The translations under genes were made by a program, and so were the position numbers. From Paludibacteraceae bacterium (GTDB taxonomy: Bacteria > Bacteroidota > Bacteroidia > Bacteroidales > Paludibacteraceae): 15,321 nucleotides of DNA. Below are positions 5,379-13,638 of this stretch, piece after piece (position 1 is the stretch's first letter; each line of letters starts with the position of its first letter). The notes beneath the pieces were generated by a model that ran no database searches, was not told where the DNA came from, and saw only the letters and a program-made list of their open reading frames with translations. Location of the stretch: contig JAEDNI010000039.1 in assembly GCA_016302585.1 (NCBI GenBank), positions 1-15,321 on the forward strand, in the 5' to 3' direction.

Positions 5379-6302
5379 TCACTTACCGTTAGTCATGGGA
5401 TCAAAGCCTTGTCCGAACACGCCGCGCACCTGACTCTGGCTGACGAACGCATTCGGGTCTATCGCATGAACGAGACGGAAGATAGTCGCTGACTCGTACG
5501 AACGGGCGATACAGGTAACGACCTTCATCGGCTTCTTGTTATATCCGCCTTCCGCATCGAGGAAGGTACAGCCTCTATGCGCCTGCGTGATGATCGCTTT
5601 GGCTATCTCGTCGGGTTTCTGCGTGAAGATCATAAACTGCACCGACTGACGCATCCTATTCATGATCCAATCGACAGCCGTCGAACTCATGAAGGTGTAG
5701 GTCAGACCGAAGAGGATCTTCTCGATCGCGCCTTGTGTGCCTGCCGCCTGAATGGTAGGCAGGAAGAACGCCGAGGATATCACCATCATATCCGCCATTA
5801 GCAGTACCCTGCCCATCGGCAGATGGTGGTACTTGTTGACGATCATGGCGACGATATCCGTACCTCCGGTAGAACCGTTGTTGAGGAAGCATATCCCTAA
5901 GAAACAGCCCGTGAACAGACCTCCTATCACCACCGCCATGAACGAATCCGTGAGCAGCGGCACCGGAGCGATAGGGATCACTTTGAGCCAGAACGTGAGC
6001 CAGAAAACGCCCCATATCGTACGCACGACATAGCGCCAACCGACCGTGATAGCGGCGATGATGAGCAATAGGATATTGATCAACGCGCTGGACAGCCAGA
6101 TCGGCACGTAGGTGTTTGTAGCGAAATAGATGATCTCGCATAGACCGGTCAAACCACCGCCGACGATCGCATGCGGCACCAGCAGTTGGTTCACCGTCAA
6201 CGCATAAGGAATGGTGCAGACGATGATCATCAGAAACTCCTTGAGCGTTATCCACGGTAACGCACGGTAGTATTTCTTTATCGGTTCCTTGAAATCAACC
6301 AT
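5379..6302 (-). CDS. YitT/DUF2179-family membrane protein (first copy)
   Basis: A 307-residue paralogue of the next gene, with the same plan: about five or six N-terminal membrane helices, the family motif NNGSTGGTDIVAMIVNKYHH, and a C-terminal DUF2179 domain (GCTFLDAEGGY... and VRGVFGQGFD). The two proteins share the order of motifs throughout, for example PHA-VGGGLTGLC/IC near the N-terminus, so they are an old tandem duplication that has diverged. The start is 22 bp after the gcvP stop, with no promoter between, so gcvP and both copies probably form one transcription unit. A role beside glycine cleavage is not evident, and the function of the family is not established. Confidence 0.9.
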   Translation of the reverse strand: MVDFKEPIKKYYRALPWITLKEFLMIIVCTIPYALTVNQLLVPHAIVGGGLTGLCEIIYFATNTYVPIWLSSALINILLLIIAAITVGWRYVVRTIWGVFWLTFWLKVIPIAPVPLLTDSFMAVVIGGLFTGCFLGICFLNNGSTGGTDIVAMIVNKYHHLPMGRVLLMADMMVISSAFFLPTIQAAGTQGAIEKILFGLTYTFMSSTAVDWIMNRMRQSVQFMIFTQKPDEIAKAIITQAHRGCTFLDAEGGYNKKPMKVVTCIARSYESATIFRLVHAIDPNAFVSQSQVRGVFGQGFDPMTNGK

Positions 6303-6309
6303 ATAAGCG

Positions 6310-6327
6310 GTCAGTAGTCAGTAGTCA
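6310..6327. repeat. 7-bp tandem repeat at the gcvP stop
   Basis: GTCAGTA is repeated about 2.6 times and runs into the gcvP stop codon (complement of TCA at 6325-6327). It fills most of the 22-bp gcvP/YitT gap. A stop is present in successive units on the minus strand, so slippage would not easily cause read-through. Confidence 0.7.
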
Positions 6328-9147
6328 GAATCGTGCTACGAGATTGCGGTCTCCAAAGCCGTTATCTACGCGTCCTACCGGGCACCAGAACTTAGTCTGA
6401 GCCACCCACTCCGTCGGATAGGCGGCCTCACGACGCGAATAGACGTGGTTCCACTCGTCGGCTACTACTTCGTATTCAGGGTGCGGCGCGTTAACTAACA
6501 CATTATCAGTCTTATCCGCTTTACCAGATTCGATATCAGCGATCTCTTGACGAATCTGCAATAAGACATCACAGAAACGGTCAATTTCTTGCAACGACTC
6601 AGACTCCGTAGGTTCTACCATCAAGGTACCATGTACCGGGAAAGAGAGCGTAGGTGCGTGATAGCCATAGTCCATCAGACGCTTCGCTATATCAGCTTCG
6701 GTAATACCCATAGCGTGGAACTGGCGGCAGTCGAGAATCAGTTCATGTCCGACTCTACCCGTAGCGCCGGTATAGACGATGCCATAGGCATCTTTCAGAC
6801 GCTTGGCCATGTAGTTAGCCGACAAGATTGCAGCTGCTGTAGCATGGCGTAAACCATCAGCACCTAACATAGCGATATACGCCCAAGAGATGAGGGCCAT
6901 GTTGGCATTACCATACAAAGCCGCACTGACGCGGTTCTTATCCTCCGTAGGCAGGCAGTCGGCCAATGCAGCGGTACAACATACGGCTCCTGCTCCCGGG
7001 CCTCCACCTCCGTGAGGCGAAGCAAAGGATTTATGGAGATTGAGGTGACACACATCAGCGCCAATGAAGGCAGGATTGGTCCAACCTATCTGCGCATTCA
7101 TATTGGCTCCATCCATATAAACCAGTCCACCATTATCGTGCACAGCAGCGATCATTTCACGAATTGCCTGCTCGAAGATACCGTGCGTGGACGGATAGGT
7201 AATCATACAGCCGGCCAAAACATCTTTGTTCTCTTCCGCTTTTGCTTTCCAATCCATCAAGTCGGTGTTGCCTTGTTCATCGCATTTTACAACACAGGGT
7301 GTAAAGCCGGCCTGCACACAAGAAGCAGGGTTCGTACCGTGAGCCGAAGCAGGAATAAGAAGCACTTTACGTTGGGATTGTCCCAGACGCTGCAAGTACT
7401 CGCGGATCACTACAAGGCCCGTATATTCACCAGCCGCACCGGATGTAGGCTGCAGGGTGCAAGCATCAAAACCGGTGATAGTACACAGTTGACTCTGGAG
7501 TTCTTCCAAAATATTAAGGTATCCGGTCACCTGCTCTTCCGGCGCCAGAGGATGCACGTTCATAGCCCCACTGAAAGTGATAGGGATCATAGCCGCCGCC
7601 GGATTGAGTTTCATCGTACAGCTGCCCAGAGGGATCATAGAGGTAGCTAAGGAGATATCTTTTCGATCCAAACGCTTGAGATAGCGCATCAACTCCGTCT
7701 CCGTATGATAGAGTTGGAAGACCGGTGCTTGCAAATAGTCCACTTCGCGTACCCGGTTCTCCTCGATAGCCCAAAGGCCTTCAAACGCCTCATCGGACTC
7801 TTCGTATTGCGGTACATTTCCCGAAGCTTCTGCAAAGAGTTCAATCAGGTCATTCATATCATCGATATCTACCGTTTCGTCGATGGAGAGACCCACCCAC
7901 CCCTGCGGGTCATAATAGAGATTTATACCAAGGTCTTCTGCCTTCTCACGCAGGTCACTTATCCAGTTCTCTCCGGCTTCGCTGGCTGTGATCTTCAGGG
8001 TGTCGAAGAACTCCGCATTCTCTTGGGTGTAGCCATAAGCCTGGAGCATTTCGTTCAGGTACACGGCTTTGGCATGAATACCCTCCGCTATCTCACGAAT
8101 TCCTTCCGCACCGTGAAAAACGCCATACATACCTGCCATCATGGCAGACAGGGCCTCTGCGGTACAGATATTCGAAGTCGCTTTTTCGCGTTTGATATGT
8201 TGCTCGCGTGTCTGCAAAGCCAAGCGATACGCCGGACGCTCGTATTTATCTTTGCTAAGACCGATTATTCGACCCGGCATATCGCGTTTATACTCATCGC
8301 GCGTAGCCATATAACCGGCAGTAGGTCCACCAAAGCCCATCGGCAAACCAAAACGCTGGGCAGTACCGCACATAATATCTGCATCAAGCGGTTTGAGCAG
8401 TGCCAAAGCCATGAGATCCGCCACAACCGTCACTTTCAATCCGGCAGCATGGCAATCCTCGATAAAGGCATCGTATTCCTCGATAGAGCCATCGCTATTG
8501 GGCCACTGCACGAGTGCTCCAAAGAACTCTGCAGAAGGCGTAAAATCGGCATAACTACCAGTAACGATCTCGATATCTTGTCCTTTCGCGCGTGTGCGCA
8601 AAACAGATAAGGTATTCGGCCAGATTTTCTCATCCACAAAGACCTTGCGTACGTTCGCTTTAATCTGGTCGCGTGAACGCAAATTATGCATCATCGTGAC
8701 GGACTCCGCTGCTGCGGTTGCTTCATCGAGCAGTGAGCAGTTAGCCAGAGGCAGCCCGGTGAGGTCGCTAATCATCGTTTGGAATACAAACAATGCCTCC
8801 AAACGGCCTTGACTGACCTCAGCCTGGTACGGGGTATACGAGGTATACCAAACCGGGTTCTCGAGGATATTACGACGAATGACGGCAGGGGTGATTGTCC
8901 CATACCATCCGCGACCGATATACGAGCGAGCAGGGGCGTTGTCCGCCAGACTCATCTCGGCGATGTCCAGCATCTTCTGCTCCGTATAGGGTTCATCCAA
9001 ATCAATGGGTTCCGGCAGCAAGATATCTGCCGGCATTGTTTCGCGCACCAAAGCCTCTATTGACTCTGCGCCTATCGCCTCAAGCATCTTTTTCTCGTCT
9101 TCCGATCTGAGTCCAATATGCCGAGACTCCAAATAGTTTACCTTCAT
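6325..9147 (-). CDS. gcvP: Glycine dehydrogenase (decarboxylating), P-protein of the glycine cleavage system
   Basis: This 940-residue PLP enzyme decarboxylates glycine and passes the aminomethyl group to the lipoyl arm of the H-protein. It is the one-chain form: an N-terminal half beginning with RHIGLRSEDEKKML and holding the SLLDEATAAAES motif, and a C-terminal half with SMIPLGSCTMKLNP, the Thr/Ser/Gly-rich cofactor region (QPTSGAAGEYTGL) and the PLP lysine K706 in HLNLHKSFASPHGGGGPG. The length agrees with the family (about 950). The start at 9147 lies about 30 nt downstream of the predicted transcription start. gcvT, gcvH and lpd are not in the window. Two YitT-family genes follow on the same strand. 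Its promoter closely resembles that of the O-methyltransferase. Confidence 0.97.
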   Translation of the reverse strand: MKVNYLESRHIGLRSEDEKKMLEAIGAESIEALVRETMPADILLPEPIDLDEPYTEQKMLDIAEMSLADNAPARSYIGRGWYGTITPAVIRRNILENPVWYTSYTPYQAEVSQGRLEALFVFQTMISDLTGLPLANCSLLDEATAAAESVTMMHNLRSRDQIKANVRKVFVDEKIWPNTLSVLRTRAKGQDIEIVTGSYADFTPSAEFFGALVQWPNSDGSIEEYDAFIEDCHAAGLKVTVVADLMALALLKPLDADIMCGTAQRFGLPMGFGGPTAGYMATRDEYKRDMPGRIIGLSKDKYERPAYRLALQTREQHIKREKATSNICTAEALSAMMAGMYGVFHGAEGIREIAEGIHAKAVYLNEMLQAYGYTQENAEFFDTLKITASEAGENWISDLREKAEDLGINLYYDPQGWVGLSIDETVDIDDMNDLIELFAEASGNVPQYEESDEAFEGLWAIEENRVREVDYLQAPVFQLYHTETELMRYLKRLDRKDISLATSMIPLGSCTMKLNPAAAMIPITFSGAMNVHPLAPEEQVTGYLNILEELQSQLCTITGFDACTLQPTSGAAGEYTGLVVIREYLQRLGQSQRKVLLIPASAHGTNPASCVQAGFTPCVVKCDEQGNTDLMDWKAKAEENKDVLAGCMITYPSTHGIFEQAIREMIAAVHDNGGLVYMDGANMNAQIGWTNPAFIGADVCHLNLHKSFASPHGGGGPGAGAVCCTAALADCLPTEDKNRVSAALYGNANMALISWAYIAMLGADGLRHATAAAILSANYMAKRLKDAYGIVYTGATGRVGHELILDCRQFHAMGITEADIAKRLMDYGYHAPTLSFPVHGTLMVEPTESESLQEIDRFCDVLLQIRQEIADIESGKADKTDNVLVNAPHPEYEVVADEWNHVYSRREAAYPTEWVAQTKFWCPVGRVDNGFGDRNLVARF

Positions 9148-9184
9148 ATCCAGATAGTTCTTATTATTTTCGTAAAAATCGCTG

Positions 9185-9215
9185 CAAAGTTACACTTTTT
9201 TTTGCATATATCAAA
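9185..9215 (-). promoter_or_regulatory. Bacteroidota-type promoter of gcvP
   Basis: On the minus strand the -33 TTTG (complement of 9212-9215) is followed after 19 bp, including an A8 tract, by -7 TAACTTTG (complement of 9185-9192). The leader to the ATG at 9147 would be about 30 nt. No glycine riboswitch fits in this leader. Its sequence nearly matches the O-methyltransferase promoter. Confidence 0.83.
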
Positions 9216-9232
9216 ATTATTTTGTATTTTTG
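9201..9232 (+). promoter_or_regulatory. Bacteroidota-type promoter of hpf-fbp
   Basis: The -33 TTTG at 9201-9204 is followed after 20 bp by -7 TATTTTTG at 9225-9232. The transcript should start near 9238, about 30 nt before the hpf ATG. It overlaps the gcvP promoter, the -33 boxes being crossed as TTTG-N7-CAAA. Confidence 0.82.
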
Positions 9233-9268
9233 CAACAAATTTCAATAACCCATTAAATTTTAAGTACT

Positions 9269-9544
9269 ATGAACGTGACCATTAATGCCGTAAATTTCGA
9301 TATGGCTGACAAACTGGAGCAGTTTATCGAGAAGAAAATGAATCGTTTTGAGCGTCACCTCAACGGCGATGACAAAGTAGAGATTCGTATGTCGGTAGTA
9401 AAGCCGCAGACCAATCTGAACAAAGAAGTAAAGATTCGTATCGCAGGCTTATTTGCAGAGAAGACGGCTGATACCTTTGAAGAAGGTATTGATGCATGTT
9501 TGAATGCACTTGAGACTCAATTAGAACGTCGTAAGAACGGATAA
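9269..9544 (+). CDS. hpf: Ribosome hibernation-promoting factor, short form (HPF/RaiA family)
   Basis: This 91-residue protein shows the compact HPF/YfiA fold: a first strand MNVTINAVNFDMADKLEQFIEKKMNRFERHL, a central strand with VEIRMSVVKP, and a C-terminal helix FEEGIDACLNALETQLERRK. Family members bind the decoding centre of the 30S subunit and put ribosomes into an inactive state in slow growth. The length is that of the short type; the C-terminal dimerisation domain of long HPF is absent. The ATG is placed about 30 nt after a good promoter. fbp follows 21 bp downstream on the same strand, so the two probably share a transcript. Confidence 0.9.
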   Translation: MNVTINAVNFDMADKLEQFIEKKMNRFERHLNGDDKVEIRMSVVKPQTNLNKEVKIRIAGLFAEKTADTFEEGIDACLNALETQLERRKNG

Positions 9545-9565
9545 AACCATTCTCTCCCCCGCCCT

Positions 9566-11575
9566 ATGACTGACGAACGTTATCTTCGCCTCCTGAGCGA
9601 GAAATTTCCTAATGCGCAAGCTGTTATCACGGAGTTAATCAATCTTCGTGCTATTCTATCTTTGCCCAAAGGTACCGAACATTTCGTGAGTGACCTTCAT
9701 GGTGCATCGATGGCCTTCATTCATATGATTAAGAATGCCTCGGGAGTAGTACGCAGGAAAGTGGACGAGGTGTATGGCGACACAATGGCGGAGGAAGAGA
9801 AACGGGCTCTCTGTGCGCTTATCTATTATCCGGATGAGCGCATAGAGATTATTAAACGTTTTTATGCCGGAGAACAGGTGGACAGCATAATCGGTCTCAA
9901 CTCACAGATATGCGAGTTAAAGACACTGAATGATTGGTACCGAATTCGTCTTCATCAGGTAGTAGATATCGCTCGCGCGGTAACTATCAAATATAGTCGC
10001 TCCAAAGTAGAGAAACTGCTGCAGCCTGAGTACGCATACATCATCCGCGAATTGCTGCATGAGTCACGTCTGGAGCAAAAAGACAGACAGACCTATTATA
10101 ACGCGATCATTGATGCCATTATTGAGACCGGCTGTGCGGATCAATTGATTATTGTCATCAGTTACCTGATTCACTCGCTGACAATAGATACGCTTCATAT
10201 CGTAGGTGATATCTTCGATAGAGGTTCCGGTGCGGCTAAGATATTAGACGTGCTCTCCACGGTACGCGATTACGATATCCAATGGGGTAATCATGATATC
10301 GAATGGATGGGTGCGATGGCCGGTAACTGGGCTTTGATTGCTACAGTGCTGCGCGTTAGTATTCGCTATGCCAATATCGAAACCCTCGAAGAGGGTTATG
10401 GTATCAACTTGTTGCCTTTGGCTAACTTCGCTATGACGGTATATGGGGATGATCCATGTACGATTTGGCAGACGAAAGATTTTGAGAACAATCCGCGTCT
10501 GACACGTTCGGCTCAATTGATGGCAAAGATGCACAAAGCCATCTCGATCATCCAGTTTAAGTTAGAAGGTCAAACGGTTCTTCGTCATCCTGAATGGCAC
10601 ATGAATCACCGTGCGCTGTTAGACAAGATTGATTTCGAGGCCGGTACGATTACTATAGAGGGCAAGACTTATCCGTTGACGGATACCAATCTGCCGACTA
10701 TAGACCCTGCTCAACCGTATGAGTTAAGTCAATATGAATTGGATCTGATGAATCAGTTAGCGCGTTCCTTCCGTAAGAGCGAGAAGATGCAACGTCACTT
10801 GCACTTATTGTATGAACACGGATCACTCTATTTGGTTCATAACGGCTTCCTACTCTACCATGCGGCTATTCCATTAAATGCCGACGGATCGTTCTCCGAG
10901 GCGGAAGTTTTTGGTAAACGCGTGTCCGGCAAGGCGCTTATGGACCGCACGGATGAGATTATTCGGCAGGCCTATTATGGTGTTGGTCAAACCAAGCAAA
11001 ATGCACTGGACTATCTGCTTTATCTTTGGGAGGGAGAATTCTCGCCGCTGTATAACAAGGATAAGATGACTACCTTCGAACGCTACTTCATTGCAGACAA
11101 GGCACCGCAGAAGGAGAAAAAGGGAGCTTATTTCTCTTTATCGGACGACGAGAAAGTTTGTGAAGCTATTCTTAAAGAGTTCGGTTTAGATCCCACAACA
11201 GGACGAATCATCAACGGTCACGTGCCCGTGCGTACTATAAAAGGAGAGACTCCAATTCGTGCGAATGGCAAGCGATTTGTAATTGACGGAGGCTTCTCAA
11301 AGCCTTATCAAGAGAAAACAGGTATTGCCGGCTATACGCTGATATACAACAGTCATGGTATTCAGTTAGTTGAGCACGAGTCGTTTGAGAGTCGAGAACA
11401 GGCTATCTTATCCGGTAGCGATATTCATAACCGCACCCTGTTGCAGGACTTCAGCGGACAACGCATGCATATTAAAGACACGGATAAAGGAAAAGAGTTG
11501 CTCGAACAGATTAACAGTCTCGAACAACTCCTTCAAGCGTACCGTTCCGGTACATTAAGAGAGCGTTTATCTTAA
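9566..11575 (+). CDS. fbp: Fructose-1,6-bisphosphatase, class III
   Basis: This 669-residue metal-dependent enzyme removes the 1-phosphate of fructose 1,6-bisphosphate in gluconeogenesis. It belongs to class III (Firmicutes/Bacteroidota type), which has a calcineurin-like phosphoesterase core. The visible metal-site motifs are SDLHG (residues 42-46), GDIFDRG (214-220), GNHDIEW (241-247) and NGHVPVR near residue 550. The length is normal for the class (about 640-670) and no motif is missing. It lies 21 bp after hpf. Its stop TAA shares the TTAA at 11572-11575 with the stop of the convergent pheS, so no intergenic terminator exists between them. Confidence 0.96.
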   Translation: MTDERYLRLLSEKFPNAQAVITELINLRAILSLPKGTEHFVSDLHGASMAFIHMIKNASGVVRRKVDEVYGDTMAEEEKRALCALIYYPDERIEIIKRFYAGEQVDSIIGLNSQICELKTLNDWYRIRLHQVVDIARAVTIKYSRSKVEKLLQPEYAYIIRELLHESRLEQKDRQTYYNAIIDAIIETGCADQLIIVISYLIHSLTIDTLHIVGDIFDRGSGAAKILDVLSTVRDYDIQWGNHDIEWMGAMAGNWALIATVLRVSIRYANIETLEEGYGINLLPLANFAMTVYGDDPCTIWQTKDFENNPRLTRSAQLMAKMHKAISIIQFKLEGQTVLRHPEWHMNHRALLDKIDFEAGTITIEGKTYPLTDTNLPTIDPAQPYELSQYELDLMNQLARSFRKSEKMQRHLHLLYEHGSLYLVHNGFLLYHAAIPLNADGSFSEAEVFGKRVSGKALMDRTDEIIRQAYYGVGQTKQNALDYLLYLWEGEFSPLYNKDKMTTFERYFIADKAPQKEKKGAYFSLSDDEKVCEAILKEFGLDPTTGRIINGHVPVRTIKGETPIRANGKRFVIDGGFSKPYQEKTGIAGYTLIYNSHGIQLVEHESFESREQAILSGSDIHNRTLLQDFSGQRMHIKDTDKGKELLEQINSLEQLLQAYRSGTLRERLS

Positions 11576-12612
11576 CAGCTCTCAAACTGTTTCAAGAAAC
11601 GGACATCGTTTTCAGAGAACAAGCGGAGGTCTTTTACTCGGTACTTGAGGTTGGTAATACGTTCCACACCCATTCCAAAGGCATATCCGCTATATTCTTT
11701 GCTATCTATACCACAAGATTCCAGCACATTCGGGTCCACCATTCCGCATCCAAGAATCTCCACCCAACCGGTGTTCTTGCAGAACGAGCAGCCCTTACCA
11801 CCACAGATATTACAACTGATATCCATCTCAGCGCTGGGTTCAGTAAAGGGGAAATAGGACGGACGTAGCCGAATCTTGGTCTCCGGTCCAAACATCTCCT
11901 TACTGAAATACAGCAGGGCTTCGCGCAAGTCAGCAAAGCTGACATTCTTATCAATATACAATCCTTCTACCTGATGGAAGAAACAGTGTGCACGGGCAGA
12001 TATAGCTTCATTACGATACACACGACCCGGACAAAGCACACGAATCGGCGGTTTTTGGCTCGTCATCACACGTGTCTGTACGGAAGAGGTGTGAGAACGC
12101 AGCAGCACATCGGTGGGTTTTTGTACCCCAATCTCTTTCTCAATAAAAAACGTATCCTGCATGTCTCTCGCCGGGTGTTCGGGTGCGAAATTCAGCATGC
12201 CATAGACGTGTTTATCGTCCTCTACCTCCGGTCCTTCCGCTACGGTAAATCCAATACGAGAGAAGATGTCGATGATCTCTTCTCTTACCAAGGACAAAGG
12301 ATGACGTGTGCCTAACGCGATCGGATCGGGTGTACGCGTCAGGTCGAGTTTCTCTGCGTTGGCTTCCTGGCTTTCGGCCAGTTTCTCGCGTAACTCATTA
12401 ATACGTCCTTCCGTCTCTTGACGTAATTGGTTCAATAACTGACCCAGTTCACGTTTCTGCTCAGAAGGCACCGTACGGAACTCATTGAAAAGCGTCGTGA
12501 TCTCACCTTTCTTACTGAGATATTTGATACGCAGCGCTTCCAACTCTTCCGCGTTAGCTGCGTTCATTTCACGCACTTGACCTAATAATTTTTGAATTGA
12601 ATCTTTTAACAT
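11572..12612 (-). CDS. pheS: Phenylalanine--tRNA ligase alpha subunit
   Basis: A 346-residue class II synthetase subunit that, with PheT, charges tRNA-Phe. The N-terminal region (about 1-88) is a coiled-coil arm rich in Glu, Leu, Gln and Arg. The catalytic core has motif 2 around GRVYRNEAISARAHCFFHQ (about 196-214), the FPFTEPSAEMD segment (about 254-264) and motif 3 GMGVERI (313-319). A CxxC...CxxC cluster (C267, C270, C275, C278) could bind zinc and is, as I recall, usual in this phylum. pheT is not adjacent. The gene starts 31 bp after the end of the broken transporter gene. I see no convincing own promoter there, so transcription may come from upstream. Confidence 0.96.
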   Translation of the reverse strand: MLKDSIQKLLGQVREMNAANAEELEALRIKYLSKKGEITTLFNEFRTVPSEQKRELGQLLNQLRQETEGRINELREKLAESQEANAEKLDLTRTPDPIALGTRHPLSLVREEIIDIFSRIGFTVAEGPEVEDDKHVYGMLNFAPEHPARDMQDTFFIEKEIGVQKPTDVLLRSHTSSVQTRVMTSQKPPIRVLCPGRVYRNEAISARAHCFFHQVEGLYIDKNVSFADLREALLYFSKEMFGPETKIRLRPSYFPFTEPSAEMDISCNICGGKGCSFCKNTGWVEILGCGMVDPNVLESCGIDSKEYSGYAFGMGVERITNLKYRVKDLRLFSENDVRFLKQFESC

Positions 12613-12643
12613 ATATCTATTTTTATTCTTAAATGCTTCTTAT

Positions 12644-12929
12644 CTATAATACCCCAAGGCTATTGAGGAAGATCAGTATAATAGCAATCGGGACCAACCA
12701 TCGCAGGGCAACAAGATACACTTTTCCCGGAGCGTTTACCGACGAGGAGTTCCGTCATAATAAGCGGCAAGCCAAACAAGAGGACGCAGAGCAGGTAGAC
12801 AATGAGAAAAGCCGCACCGCCGTTTTCTCCGGCAATGTACGGGAATTTCCATATGTTTCCCAGGCCGACAGCACTTCCTGCTGCAGCCAAGATAAGTCCT
12901 ACTTTTGATGAGAAGCCTCCGCCCTTCAT
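12644..12929 (-). pseudogene. Internally deleted sodium:neurotransmitter symporter (SNF/NSS) family gene
   Basis: Reading starts at 12929 with a typical NSS N-terminus: FSSKVGLILAAAGSAVGLG, then NIWKFPYIAGENGG (unwound TM1 with the Na+ site), then TM2 to about residue 69 (LLVGKRSGK). From about 12724 the sequence continues in another frame as VYLVALRWLVPIAIILIFLN plus SLGVL and a stop at 12644-12646, which looks like the last membrane helix of the same family. A complete member is about 440-450 residues, so roughly 350 residues are missing and the two ends are joined out of frame. The original frame runs to a stop at 12660, giving an 89-residue product. It begins 4 bp after the SIMPL gene stop, so it was part of that operon. 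A short functional peptide is possible but unlikely. Confidence 0.8.
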
Positions 12930-12933
12930 TTCC

Positions 12934-13620
12934 TTATTCCAAGAAATAATCTACAGTTGTGACTACACGAACATGTTTTACCCAAGGCTGATAGTTATCC
13001 GACTCGATGGAGAACTGGCCTTGACTGGCGCGACGGATAGAACCTAACGCACATTGTGCATCATCTGCGAACTTCTGCGCTACGGCACGTGCATTTTGGG
13101 TAGCCTCCTCAATCATCGACGGTTTCAACTCCGGCAGGCCATTGTACTGATAATCCAGATTCCACTTCTCCGTGGTAACAATGATACCTTCTTTGAGCAA
13201 AGAAGACTCCTTGCCTTGGCTGGCTACAACCAATTGCACTTTGTCGGTAGAGACGATGAGCGAAGTGCTGAGCGTATATTTAAACTCAGGACGCGTACCA
13301 TAGTAACCATCCCAGTTATTGCTTACCGACACACTACCCTGACGAAAATCAGACTCCTCAAAACCTAAAGACAGGAGATGTTTCTTCACGCGTGCAGTAA
13401 CCGTTTCCAGTTGCGTATACAAAGCCGGCAGATCATTTCCACTCCATGCATATGACAAGGGCCAAACCGCATAATCCGCTTCAACTTCGCGTGTGCTGAG
13501 ACCTTTAACGCTTACTGCGCGATCTTTGTTCGCGAACTTGTTAATTCCAAGATAAATGAACAGACCGGCAAGGGTCAAACCAATGGCGATACATGCGCCT
13601 GCTAAAATATTATTTTTCAT
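12934..13620 (-). CDS. SIMPL (DUF541) domain protein, membrane-anchored
   Basis: This 228-residue protein has a single N-terminal hydrophobic segment (about residues 5-26) acting as an uncleaved anchor or signal peptide, followed by a periplasmic or extracytoplasmic SIMPL domain. Typical features are the opening strand AVSVKGLSTREVEADYAVW, the IVSTDKVQLVVAS region, and the C-terminal EEATQNARAVAQKFADDA...LGSIRRASQGQFSI helix-strand block. The biochemical role of SIMPL proteins is not settled; some are described as membrane-associated, stress-related proteins. It lies 18 bp after the Na+/phosphate symporter gene and 4 bp before the broken transporter gene, so it appears to sit inside one operon. 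Confidence 0.87.
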   Translation of the reverse strand: MKNNILAGACIAIGLTLAGLFIYLGINKFANKDRAVSVKGLSTREVEADYAVWPLSYAWSGNDLPALYTQLETVTARVKKHLLSLGFEESDFRQGSVSVSNNWDGYYGTRPEFKYTLSTSLIVSTDKVQLVVASQGKESSLLKEGIIVTTEKWNLDYQYNGLPELKPSMIEEATQNARAVAQKFADDAQCALGSIRRASQGQFSIESDNYQPWVKHVRVVTTVDYFLE

Positions 13621-13638
13621 GTCTGTAAATGTAAGATA

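Noticed and set aside
7705..8610. Long plus-strand open frame opposite gcvP (301 codons)
   Set aside because: It lies fully antisense to a well-supported gcvP, has no recognisable domain and no promoter; it is a shadow of codon bias.
9148..9184. Glycine riboswitch in front of gcvP
   Set aside because: The predicted leader is only about 30 nt, far too short for a glycine aptamer.
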